Source: Cunninghamia lanceolata (lineage: Eukaryota > Streptophyta > Pinopsida > Cupressales > Cupressaceae). Taken from it: DNA of 64,000 nt. Within the stretch, counting starts at the first letter, position 1. Each line of letters begins with the position of its first letter. Under the pieces are notes generated by a model that did no database searches, was not told where the DNA came from, and saw only the letters and a program-made list of their open reading frames with translations. Positions 1 to 11,086 of this stretch are shown one piece after another. Location of the stretch: NCBI GenBank assembly GCA_027924645.1, contig BSBN01000860.1:5270001-5334000 (forward strand). Reading direction: 5' to 3'. Position numbers and translations under genes: made by a program.

Positions 1-3000
1 CAACACAAAAATGGGTCACTGATATAGTATGATTAAAATTAATTTTTTTAATTAATATAAAAAGTACATTAGTCTGTTTGGGTTATAAATCTCGAAATTA
101 ATGTTTGCATTGTGAGCATGTCGAGTAGACAAAAATGGAATACTTGGTTATTGCTAGTTGATTGCATGTAGGTGGTTGAGTCAGTTGTTCATTGCATGGT
201 AGGTGGTTGAATTGTGGGTTCTTTGAACACACCTCCTCTCCTTTCCCTATTCACACCTCTCCTTTTTTTACTGTGATGACTTTCCTTGTTGTTGGGATTG
301 ACACAAGAAATGTTCTTTTATTTTTACTTTTTCCTCGTTGCTATGCTTGATACATGAAATGGGTAAATATTCCTTGAAAAATTTGCAGGTATAGTGTTTG
401 GGGATGGTTGTTTAGGGTTGCGCAGGTCAAAGAGTCAACAAAAATGCCTTGAGAACTTCACAGTTGTTGGAATCACTATGGAATGGTTTTGGAACTGCCA
501 CGTCTACCTCAAAATTGCTTGGGTTTGCCCAACAATATTTCTAGACAATTCTAACCGTTACAAATTGAACCTTTTCCAATTCCACATTTGATTTTGACCC
601 ACACCCAATTTCGGTGAGACTTGTACCTAGAAACAATCAATTTTCTAGTTGATTCAATAACATAGGTTAATTGTCAAGCCAACCTTATTTTGGACACAAC
701 CATACTTGATATTCCTTTTGTTTTTCCTTGTTTGTGACAAATTGACTGTGTGAAACATTCTAATTTAAGGCTAATATTTTTATAATATCAAAATTCTATT
801 GTTTTTTACTTGTTGGGGATTAGAATTAAAGCTAGTTGTGCCACTAAGATCCTAAGTTTGACCCGCACATCCTTAAAATAAAATAAATAAACATTTTCAC
901 TTGGAATTAAAATTGCAAGAAAAACAAAAAAGAAACATTCCCACTTGTTCTCTTTGCATTGAAATTAAATTACAAAAAACAATTTATCAAGTGGACTATA
1001 AATTATAATTTGGAGGACACAAAAGTAAGAAACTGTTAATTAAAAAAACTTGGTGAGGGAAGGGGTTGTAAGCATTGAGAAGGCGCATTTAAAGATTGGT
1101 AATGAAGGGAGCAACGACAAGATTGGTGGAATTTAAGAGAACTTTGTGTGCAATAATAATGACCTTAATGTGCTCCAAGTTGATGACAATCACATGCTTT
1201 GAGCCAAGAATGGTGAGGGTTAAGATAGAATAGGGTCAACAATGTGGAGGTCTCAAGTTGGCAGGGTGGTGGGTTAGCAGATAGAGAGACATTTATGGTA
1301 TAGTGGTCGATTGAACATATGAATTAAAATTGCAGATTTTAAATTTTGTTGTGTAGTCATTATTCAAAATCCCACCCACAATGATGGCATCACAACAAAC
1401 AAATTATCTTCTACTTGTGTTTTATTAGCTAACTTGAGTCCCTATTTGATTGACAAATTCACTTTTTTTAATCATGGCGACTGAAAAAATTTGTTGTTGT
1501 GAGACAACTTTGGTGACTAGATAACATTTTTTGACGTGAGATATCATTTACTAGACTAAATTTTTTGGCCTTGAAAGCCCATGGAAAAATTAGATGACAA
1601 TAACATGCATTTTATTTAAAGAAGACTTATTTACCACTAAATGAAAAGAATCTTAGACAAATGCATTGAAATATTTCAAGAAAAAAGTAAAAAAATAAGT
1701 GAAAACGTGATTTCATAAACCTTTCACTTAATTCATGAGAATCTAATAAAATCATTTGATTTCACTTATGAAAACAATGAGCCTCATCATAATTTTTCCA
1801 ATGGCATTTGAAGGTCAAAGACATGGGACAAAATTGCATCGATCAACAAAAAGGTCTTGCAACAAATGCACAAAGCTTTGTCAACAAAACACCTCACTCA
1901 AATTTCAATCAATTGACGACAATTATGCAATGCCAATGCAAGCTGCTAACAAATAAAAATGACCATAATAAAAAATTTCTATCAATTGCAGGTAGTATAG
2001 TAAGGTAAAAGAAGTCCATTGTAGAAATTGGTAAGCGGCACCAACAAGGAGATGTAGCCGTCGGACAAGCCGATGTGAGTTAGTGGATAGTCACTTAAAT
2101 AAGTAGGAAAATTGAGCTCGCTATTTAATACATAAATATGGAATCCAAAGCTTTATTCATTTTTATATAATTCCCTTAAAAAACAAATGCAATGCTTATG
2201 GGAGACATTTTTCTGGCTAATTTATATTGCACATATCAATAAAAAGCTCATCCAACAGGAAAAAAATAAAAAAAAACAAGAATGCATCATGAAAAATACC
2301 TTTCATATTTTTCTAAACAAGAAATGTAAAAGGCTTTTCCATATCGAACCTTACAAAATACGGAAATAAAACTCCTCCCTAGCAATTAGTTTCAATTAAC
2401 CTAAAAGCCCAACTACTAATTGTCTATCATTTGAAATAAAATAATTTAAAAATGATGTTCAAGCGTGCATATATAGTATGACATGACATCATAAAACACA
2501 TAACACAACATCAAATTGAAATAGCAAGCACACAATTGAAAGCCACTATTATTTATCTCGACATAGACAACTTTACCAATGTTCAACAATTTCTTGGAAA
2601 TTAGATAACTTTATGGTGTCCTACAATTTTTTGGGACTGAATTCTAGGGCTTGAAAGCTCATAATAGAAGCCTATTGGCCAATGATATAGAAGGTACACA
2701 AAATGAACCAAATATCAATTTAACACCATACCACTTGAATGAATGATATATGAGACACAACTTCCATTTTTAAGCACATTTAAAATCAACTCAACTTGGA
2801 TAGTTCTATGTCTATGCCAACCTCCTATTATATGGAGGTAAACCATAGTGGTTCTACTATACCAAATGTAGGACAATTGTCTTGCTACAATAATAGCATG
2901 TTTAGATCCATACACAAGGCAATTGGATTATCTAACCAAGCCCATCAAACCAACAATCCACCAACATCCAAGAAGCTTCACACAACCAAACTAGAGAGAC

Positions 3001-3440
3001 CACATGGGAGGCTAAATTGCCCTCATTGCTACCTTTATCCTCCAAATGATGCTTGACCAAATGCTAGAATTACCATGCTCTCCCTTTGCCCAAGCCTAGC
3101 GATTTCAGCAATGCTTTTGGATTGAAGCCCCTTGGAATACCTCACAAAACCATTAGCTCTTCTAGGCTTATGGCTATCCACTTCTAATGTTGTTGCATGA
3201 GCATTCCCAAATTTACTAGTGATGATAACCCTAATGCTCACTTCATAACAAATGCCATTGCGATCAACAAGCTCCTTTCATAGGATGCAATATTCACCAA
3301 GGTGTCCCCTAGGTCCCTTGAAAAGGAAACCTTTTTATGGGACTATTGTCTTGAGGAATGTCATGTCCTTTCTTTTGCCAAATTACATGGCAGTTCATTA
3401 CAGAATTTCTAACCAACAAACTCATTGCTAGCAGGATTAC
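1..3440. repeat. Dispersed repeat A, copy 1 (runs off the left edge)
   Basis: This stretch is collinear with 33646-38987 in the same orientation, with scattered substitutions and small indels. The first bases match position 33646 at once, so the repeat probably begins before the window. Copy 1 is the uninterrupted version: near 2171-2176 it carries the empty site into which a 1.9-kb element has inserted in copy 2. Similarity is lost near 3440, in the middle of a shared AAACTCAT run. No long reading frame survives except a gag-like scrap near its right end. I cannot assign it to a named family; it may be internal sequence of a larger decayed retroelement. Confidence 0.85.
3255..3410 (+). pseudogene. 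Possible Retrotrans_gag fragment, copy 1
   Basis: The plus-strand frame reads through residues resembling the core of plant Ty3/gypsy Gag: a Ser-Leu-Glu-Lys-Glu stretch, an aromatic W-D-Y-C-L segment, then a Leu-Ser-Phe-x-Lys-Leu-His segment ending before a stop. In the Retrotrans_gag family this region has the form A-x-x-W-Y-x-x-L followed by S-F-x-x-L. The sister copy at 38718-38960 is better preserved. The match is short and rests on my reading of family consensus only, so it could be chance similarity. Confidence 0.3.
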
Positions 3441-4138
3441 AAACCTTTTGTATATGAATTCATGAGATAACAAATCTTGTGATGCTTACATCAAAGGATA
3501 AAGTTTTGTTGCTAGCCTAGTGCCCAGAGAGGAAAAAAGAAGTTATAGTGACCATTCACTCTCGAGACAAGGTATTTTGATTAGAAATGGTGATAAGTTT
3601 GATACTTATGAGGATTCCTCTAAAGGCCACCCTTAGGATTGAACAAGTTTTTCAAGAAACAAATGGAATCCTTCTAAATCGAATAGCTTACATTTTAAGG
3701 CCAAAAACCAAAACTATAATAACATAGGGGATGGTGTGCTTGATTCTTATCAATTAAAATCCCAACCCACAAATGTCTCCATAACCTCGATTATTGCTAG
3801 CATAATAGTAACCCATCAACATGACCAACAAATATCTCAAACTTTACAATTGAACTTGAAAATATTGGGTAAGACCTCATCCCAACTATTAATTTAGTTG
3901 TCTTATCCTACCCAAAGTTGACCTAATCTCCAACACAACCAAACAAAACCTGGGCAATTGCCTAACTAGTTTGGTACTAAATTGGTGCATATACCACTAG
4001 ATCGATATCCTTGACAATATTAGGTGTTTTGAGCTTAAGCAATTTTAAGAGTAGTTCCTTGTAGATCAACAAACTCCAATGCTCAAATTTTCTTGCCACT
4101 AACCAACCCAATCTTATGGTCTAATAGCCCTCTATCAC
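3441..4138. other. Stretch with no recognisable gene
   Basis: Copy 1 of dispersed repeat A continues into sequence absent from copy 2, which is broken at 38987. All frames are closed by frequent stops. I see no RNA gene, terminal repeat or tandem array here. It may be further internal sequence of the same decayed element. Confidence 0.4.
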
Positions 4139-5399
4139 TATATAGTCACATTTTCTTTTATATCTAAAAATATACAATCTGGGTATCACTAATTATTTTA
4201 TATAATTTACCATACCCAGTTTTGCACTCTTCCTAAAATTCTTAGAGAAACCCAGTTTCTAAAACATTTGTTATTGAAGACGTAATCGACTGTATTTTTC
4301 TCAAGATAGTTTTATAACGACAAGACACGTAGTCACATATTCTTTTATATATCAAGATATACCATTTGGGTATTTCTAAATTTTTTATATGTTTCAACAT
4401 AATTAGTTACAAACTATGTCTAAACTTCTTAGAAGAACCCAGTTTCTAAATCAATTTATATTGAATATGAAACTTATTGTATTTTTATCAAGAGACCTAG
4501 TTTCTAATTCATACATAAAGCAATTGAATTTCATTCTTTCTTAAAGAAATCCTAAATTTATTAATTAAAAGAGAAAATGAATATTATATACAAATTTTCA
4601 TGATTAGAATAATACCTTAATACTCTTGTATAATCTTTTCACTTTGGTGAAGATTTGAATTCCAATTCCCAAAGCTAAAAGCACCACACTCTTAATTCTT
4701 CTTCCTCTAACTCTATATTTATTTTATTTTATTTTCTTTCAAAATCAATAATTGTATATTTGTTTTATTTTCTTTTCTTTCAAAATCAATAATTGTCTAT
4801 ATGCATAATGAAAAGAACGAGGGCCTTACAAAAAAGAATAAAGAAAACAAACAAAACACCTTTTAAATCAAAGTTTTCTTCTTTTTCTTTATTTTTTGTT
4901 TTCAACCCTATCTCATGAAATCTCTAAAATAAGCATATAATCTTTAAAGATAACAAATGAATAATCTTTTCCTATTTACAACTCAAGATAAGAATCTTTA
5001 TATTATTTCTTTTCTCAAACATGAAATAAATATAATTATCTTCTAGCAAAATAATTAATAAATGAAAATCTATGAATTAATAAATAATTGATCACCATAA
5101 TTACTTATTGATACTAATTCTATAATTTTCAAACATCAAATAAATAATTAATAATAAGTAATTATTTATTTCATATTAATTAATTATTTTAAGTTAGTTT
5201 TACTATTTATTACTCACACAAATGGATTATCTCAGGATCCTTCAATGCTAGGACATAGTTCACCTTCCCCAAGTACCTGTATCTGAAACATAATAATAAA
5301 CTTGCACAAAACCTTGTTAGCCAATAATAATAATTGAAATAATAATACAATCATCACATAAGTAGTTAACTATGTTAATTAATCATTAACATCATTGAT
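4139..5399. repeat. Dispersed repeat B, copy 1, with ~188-bp tandem units
   Basis: Collinear and in the same orientation with about 62765-64000. Its left part holds degenerate tandem units of roughly 188 bp, recognisable by a recurring CCCAGTTTCTAAA block near 4250 and again near 4438. The rest is AT-rich and carries no gene. Its right end cannot be fixed because the partner copy runs off the window at 64000. Repeats A and B lie in order here, so they may be parts of one long element. Confidence 0.8.
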
Positions 5400-5479
5400 C
5401 ACATATTATTCATAATGCATTAGATCAATAATTTGCACACAAATATCAAAGCAATAAACCATGGCCATTCATCGTATAA

Positions 5480-6447
5480 TCTTAAACAAGATAACACAAT
5501 AGACTATAGTTGAGGGATGTTACAAAAAATTAGATAGAAAATCAAAATTGTTAGAAGATCTTTTTGGGTGTGCAAGATAACACGAGCCCTAGAATGTTCT
5601 TGCATCAAACATGTTGAATAAGAAATTTGTGAGCATGGTTCACAAATAGAGCTAATTGGTAGAATTACCCTTTCAAAAAATGCACATTCCACAACAGGCT
5701 CCATTACTAAAACAAGTACCTTAAAAGATTTCATCCTTCACTTCTTCCAACACTTAGCTAGGACAAATCCTAGTTCCTTTTGTCGAACTTGTTCATCATA
5801 TTTCATGCCCCTCATGGACTTTTGTCCACCATAAACCAACCTCCTCCTCTTAATGTTTCTTCTCCATCATCTTTTACTTTTTTCATGGGATTCAACCCAC
5901 AACTATCTGTCCACCTCCTCCAAGACTTCTTTCTCCATTCTTCACTCTCTACTTCACCTACACATAAATCATCATGATAAATTTTATAAAAAATAATCAC
6001 CTCCTTCTCTGCTTTTGCAAACACCTCAGGTTCAACCACTACAACTTCCACTCTTTGTATCATCTTAGGGTACATCTATTCTCTTTGTGCGTTTGGTTCC
6101 TCATCAAGGTAATTATCTTTAGGTTGCTTCGCTTTAACCAACATTTGCATGTCCTCAAAAGGATAATCCTTTGCAACACAACTCTTGGTCATAGGACAAA
6201 TTTCAAAGAATCCATTTTCCTCCTCCCCTTTGCCATTCTTTGCTCCAAGAAAATCTTCACGTAAAGACTCGCTTGAATTGACCAACTTCTCAATCTTCTT
6301 AATTTCCTATTCAAGAAAAAGATTCTCTTCATCAATTCCATGACCAAACACAATGACTTTACAAGCCACCATTTCAAATTCTAAATCAACTACTTTCTCA
6401 AAAGGAACTTCCAAACAATACTTTTATCTTCTGCAACTTGTGCTTCT
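5480..6447 (-). pseudogene. Decayed coding remnant, acidic/Lys-rich, unknown family
   Basis: On the minus strand one frame stays mostly open from about 6385 down to 5812, with two segments (6285-6076 and 6075-5812) separated only by an in-frame stop. The product would be rich in Glu and Lys, with an early stretch containing F-G-H-G-I-D-E-E. I do not recognise the family. It abuts the 5-bp target site of the inserted element at 6448, and across that insertion it would join the gag fragment at 13843-14357, but in a different frame. It is therefore probably part of the older minus-strand retroelement that received the insertion. No catalytic motif is visible. Confidence 0.35.
6443..6447. repeat. 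Target-site duplication, left (CTTCT)
   Basis: CTTCT directly precedes the TGTTGG end of the element at 6448. The same five bases follow its CCAACA end at 13843-13847. A 5-bp duplication is typical of LTR-retrotransposon integrase. Confidence 0.85.
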
Positions 6448-7560
6448 TGTTGGATTGGGTCCGGGCAACTGAGGGGGGGTGAATCAGTTGTTACTTATTT
6501 AACCCTTTTATTTCTTTAATCAACTTATAAACAAAATAATGAAATAAATATTTCAGCATCACATAAGTAGAAACATAAATAGCACACTTGACACCAAGAT
6601 TTTGACGTGGAAACCCGATTAAGGGAAAAACCATGGTGGGGGTTAACCCACAAAATTAATACTCTGTTAAAAGTATTTTACAAATGGGAATACACATGCA
6701 TCCAGGCTCACTGTCCCAAGCTCATGCTCAAGTTTGGAGGCTCACTGCCTACAGAAAAGTTTACAAGAGATTTACAGAGATTTTGAACTGGTAAGATGCA
6801 TCTGCCAATGCTAGAGATTAGCTCCGGTTAAGTGCAAATACTGACTTTTTACACTTCATCTTTATTCTGCTCTTCTCTCTATTATACCTTCATCAGGATA
6901 TTAGATTTCTTCTCCTTTTACACTTTCTTGATCCTCGTAATACATACACCACAATATCCACAATCATCGGCTATACATATCCTTATCATGAAGTGCAATC
7001 ACTTGCCAGTCGTCAACAATCAACAACACTCGTCAACAATCAACAACACTTAGAACCTTTTAAGAATGTTCTGCTCTGTTGGCTAGATCCATACACCAGT
7101 ATTGATGCGTATCAAAAATAACACATGTAGATCATCTTATATGCCAGCCACTAACATTATATCTCATACACAACTTAACAAAACACTTCTATTAGGTCCG
7201 CACAAGGATTTATCATAAGTTTGCTTGTTCTTTATTGAACTGTCCTGTCACAACTAAACTCGGTATTTAGATGCTCATAACTTTTGATCCCTTTATCACC
7301 AGAAGCTAAAAACTTGGATTTAGATTGTCTTGGTGTCGCTCTACACTTCTTCATATCCACAACACATAAAGATTAACTAGAGAGATCCGCTGACCAAAAT
7401 ACTGGACTCTGCTATATACTCTATTTCAGGCTCCCAGACTTAGATAGATTATCATTCCGACTTCCGGTATGATCAGATACTGCACTGTGGATGTGTGGAA
7501 CAATCTTAGTTGCCATCAATGACAACATCTATCAATGCTAAGCAGTGTCTCTTGCCAACA
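6448..7560 (-). repeat. 3' LTR of the 6448-13842 element
   Basis: Runs from TGTTGG to CCAACA, 1113 bp, and aligns throughout with 12773-13842. Part of the extra length is a local 20-bp tandem duplication of a CGTCAACAATCAACAACACT unit near 7009-7050, single in the other LTR. The two LTRs differ at many sites, so the insertion is not recent. Confidence 0.9.
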
Positions 7561-7576
7561 ATCTCCCCCTTTGGCA
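7561..7576 (-). other. Polypurine tract, with three further copies downstream
   Basis: The minus strand reads TGCCAAAGGGGGAGAT immediately before the 3' LTR, as expected for a plus-strand DNA primer. The same CAAAGGGGGAG core recurs at 7622-7632 and 7666-7676, with a variant at 7706-7716. Confidence 0.8.
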
Positions 7577-7813
7577 TTGATGGCAACACTTAGTGAAAAA
7601 TGACTAATTGTCTTTGTGCAACTCCCCCTTTGTCTGTACATTCATGCACTTTACTTATTCTGGTGCTCCCCCTTTGTTGAATACTTCATTTTTCACTATC
7701 ATTCACTCCCCCTTTTACATCAATGGTAAAGGGTGGGATCGCAAGCCAAAATTCTCAAATAAAAAGGTTCTATTAATACTGCCACATATGTACAATAAAT
7801 CATCAAATTCTAC

Positions 7814-9586
7814 TTACATGAACTTGAGAATGTCTGCAAAACTAGTTTTTAATTGCACAAGTTCAGAGGCCCAAGTATTCTTCATTCCATCTAAGAGTGA
7901 GATGTGCCCACTCAATAGAAATGCATATGCTTCTGCCTTTGCCAGATCTAGAGGATCACTTGTCTGAAGTGCAGTCTAGGCTTCGAATAAGGCATTATGC
8001 ATGGCTTCCAACTTGGGGGCAATCAATCCCTGGAGTTCACACATCCTCTTCATAGTATTAATTTTCTCTTTTTCAAGTCCCTTTATTTCATCTGTAAAGC
8101 TAATGACCTGACATTCCTGGATTATAGGAGAGGTATTTAGAGGATCAAAATTTTGAGATAGAACTAATATTTTTTATTCTTGTTCCTTTATCTTTTTCTC
8201 AACATCCTTATTGACTTCAGTCCATGACAGGCAAAACTTATAGATATCTCTTCCATCAAATAGAGCATTCTGAATGCTCTTTATGCTAATGCCTAGTATA
8301 AATATATCACTCCTTATCAGATTTTTAACTTGACTGAATTTCTTATTCAAGAATTCTTTTTAAACCTTTGCCTCTGCAGACTTTTCAAAAGACTCAAAAT
8401 GTGAGTTTACTGAACTTACAAGATTTTTCAAATGTCCGGAGGGGGAATCATTTTGATTCTTTTGATAAGTTGGCATTAATTTCTCTAAAACTCCGGTTGC
8501 TAGCTCCAGCAACTCATTGTCCTCTAAATGGGATTTTATCATCTTTTCTTTGGCTTTTACTTGAGTGAAAGATGCTATTTTCTTCAATTGAAATGGAGAG
8601 AGGGCATACGGATTGATTAGTCCTTGGTGTAGTTCAGGCTCATCAAGCTCAATTACTTCCTTTTCAAGAGGGCCTTTTACTGCATCTACAGTGTCTCTTG
8701 TTACATTTTCTGAACCATCTTTTTGATGATCAGATTTTTCTACATCTGCTTTAGGTGCTTCAACATTTGCACCATCTTCTTCTGCTTTGTCTTTATTTCC
8801 TTTTTCTTCCTCTATCTTTGTATTACTCTTCTCTATGTTCTCTTCTGAGGGACTTATTTTTGCTTGCTCACCACTTGCTACTTGATCCAGAGGGCTCTAA
8901 GTGGTAGCAATATTCTGTTCCTTCCCAGAGTGATCAAGTGGAGGAGTTATCACTACATCAATTATTCTATTTATCATTTCTATGTCTTCCTGATTGACTT
9001 GTTCCTCTTCCTGAACTTCTCCAATATTTAGATTTGATGAATCAAGTTTCGGAGGGTATAGAGTAATACTTTGGTCATTAATTCTCTTGTCAGTTTGTTC
9101 TTCTGGAGCTTTTTGTTCCAGAGTAGAAGGATTGTCTTCTTCAACTTGTTTTTCTGAAACAATGTAGTATTTATTTTTGTCTAGAGCCTTTCTCAGAATT
9201 TCCTCTATTTCCTTTGCAATTTCTTCAGTCTCACCAAGCATTAGCTTGTTCATCCGGACTTTGCTTCTAAATTTATCTTTGACTTCTTTGAGGATTTTAT
9301 CTACTTCTTTTCTGGTCATTACAGGGCACAAAGAGGAGAGAACATACTCTCTGAGTTCTATATCTTTTTCCTTGGCTACTTCTTTCCTCATTTCCATTAC
9401 TTTCCTCAAACTTTTAGGAAGTTCTTGTAAGATTTCCAACAAGGCTCTATTGAATTTATTCAAATATATGATAATGGCATCTTCTAAAATTTTCTTATTT
9501 GCTTGATCAAGGTTATCATAGTAAACTCTGATAGGTTTTAAGCTTCCATGAACAGTGACTATTTTTACAATTTCATCAATAGTCAT
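7814..9586 (-). pseudogene. Long coiled-coil acidic ORF of the non-autonomous element
   Basis: One minus-strand frame can be followed for about 590 codons from the ATG at 9586 to a stop at 7814-7816, interrupted by four in-frame stops (two TAG, two TAA). Segments 9586-8897 and 8587-8360 are the longest open parts. The N-terminal third is rich in Leu, Lys and Glu with heptad-like spacing (coiled coil), the middle is acidic and Lys/Glu-rich (low complexity), and the C-terminal part is again helical. There is no zinc knuckle, transmembrane segment or catalytic motif. It sits last in the element, where pol would normally end. The function is unknown; a structural or accessory protein, or captured host sequence, would both fit. 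Confidence 0.5.
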
Positions 9587-10175
9587 GGCAACCTTATTGG
9601 ATACTTGCTTTTACTGGTCCTCATGCTTCCAAATGGTCGATCTTCAAAAGTCTTTGAAGTTGTGACCTTCTTTGATCTTATTTATTTCACTTCTTCATCT
9701 ATTTCTATCTCCTCATCATCTTGTGTGCTCATGTGGGTTCTCATTGCCTTGGTTTTCTTTCTTTTCCCTCCTTCACCAGATGGAGTGGCTTTCGGCTTCT
9801 TAGTGGAAGAGTACTTGAGAGGCTCAGTAGGAGTTTTAGAACTCCTTGTCTTCCTTGGGGCTTCCAGGGGGACTACAGGCTCACTTTCTGCCTACTCAGT
9901 GCTCTTCTTTATCTTTTCAATCTTTTGTTTGTTTTCTTTCACTACTTCTTTTGTAATCCCAATGCTTTCTGCATACATCTCCACTTGCTTGTGTACCTTT
10001 CTTTTTGTTTCCGGCTATATAAGTTCAACATGCAACTTTAAGCTTAGTTCCTTGTATGTTCTGAACATTTCAACAGAGGTGTCTTTAGGTTTGCTCAGGA
10101 GATGTTGAGCATACATGTCCAGAATTTCCTCATCCACTTCATAGCCCATTGGCATTATCCACATTGTTCTTGGTT

Positions 10176-10574
10176 CTAGTTTTTGAAGTAACCCCAGAGA
10201 GCAGTATTTTGTGTCTCGGTATTGCCAAGATTGTGTAGATGATCCCTAATTTGCCATGCCACTGGCCTGTCTAATGTCCATTGTATACCCGAAACTCCCA
10301 GCACTTCATTCATGAAGTATAAGAATATACATGTCACCAAGGAACCATACTTGAAGGAATTTTTCTTGTCCTTTTTTATTTTGTTCAGGTTTTCTATTAG
10401 TTGGCTTTGTAGTAGGTCGCATAATTCATAGTCCACATTCTCCTTTATCATCTGATATGCAACATAACAAGTTGTTCCAAAAACCAAGTTCTCCCTTCTG
10501 GAGTGGTGAATCTTATATTCAACTACCATCGAAGCAAACTTGACATCCGGATCAATGATGTCATTGATAGTCAT
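10176..10574 (-). pseudogene. TE-associated hypothetical protein segment (second part)
   Basis: An open frame of 132 codons starting MTINDIIDPDVKF on the minus strand. A helical stretch follows, with a hydrophobic run (S-L-V-T-C-I-F-L-Y-F-M) around residues 80-90 and a Trp-containing tail. The layout (K-F-A-S-M-V-x-x-Y-K-I, then Y-G-S-L-V) resembles uncharacterised proteins found beside plant retroelements. That similarity is from memory and unverified. It follows the 11086-10709 frame after a frameshift near 10600 and probably belonged to the same original protein. Confidence 0.4.
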
Positions 10575-10599
10575 AGCTCTTCTATCAAATTTTGCTCTG

Positions 10600-11086
10600 G
10601 TTCCATCAGTTACTATTTGATTTTCACAGCCTTAAGCATGGGTTGACCACCGGTTGCATTCAGTCCAGTCACAATTTGAATTATATCTTTTTTAATCTTG
10701 AATGGCTTCTATAACCACATAAACTCACCATGTATTCGAATCAGTACATACCTAACCCATTCGCTTTCATCAAAAGATGGAAATTCAATAACTTGTATGA
10801 AGTGTTTGTTCTCTAGGGTTCTATATTCTAGTTTTAATTGGTGATTTCCATTCTTCAAGAGGTTTTCAAATAGATCCAGTAGTTTTAGATTTCCAAATTC
10901 CTCTATATTGCAGTGAATGTAAGCCCTAATATCTTTGACATGTAAAACCCCATACGGTACTCCAGAAAATGCACCTAGCAGCTTAACCTCTATAGATTTG
11001 AATGGATGCTTTTTGAACTTGGGATGAGGCCTTTCAGTAACATCTACCACTAGAGGTATAGCCATTTGCAAAAATTGAGAACTCAA
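10600..11086 (-). pseudogene. TE-associated hypothetical protein segment (first part)
   Basis: The minus-strand frame opens with MSSQFLQMAIPLVVDV and stays open for 125 codons to a TAG at 10707-10709. Beyond it the same frame continues with K-P-F-K-I-K-K and V-T-G-L before two stops near 10622. A W-L followed by K-P-F-K-I and V-T-G is a pattern I associate with plant retroelement-linked hypothetical proteins; this is inference. The TAG lies where Gln would fit. The preceding frame (11268-11083) is the end of the Gag-like frame, which overlaps this start by four bases in another frame. Confidence 0.4.

Noticed and set aside
9548..10108. 186-codon plus-strand frame with several hydrophobic stretches, looking like a membrane protein
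   Set aside because: It is antisense to the Lys/Glu-rich minus-strand frames of the LTR element; the complement of Lys/Glu codons naturally reads as Phe/Leu/Ser.
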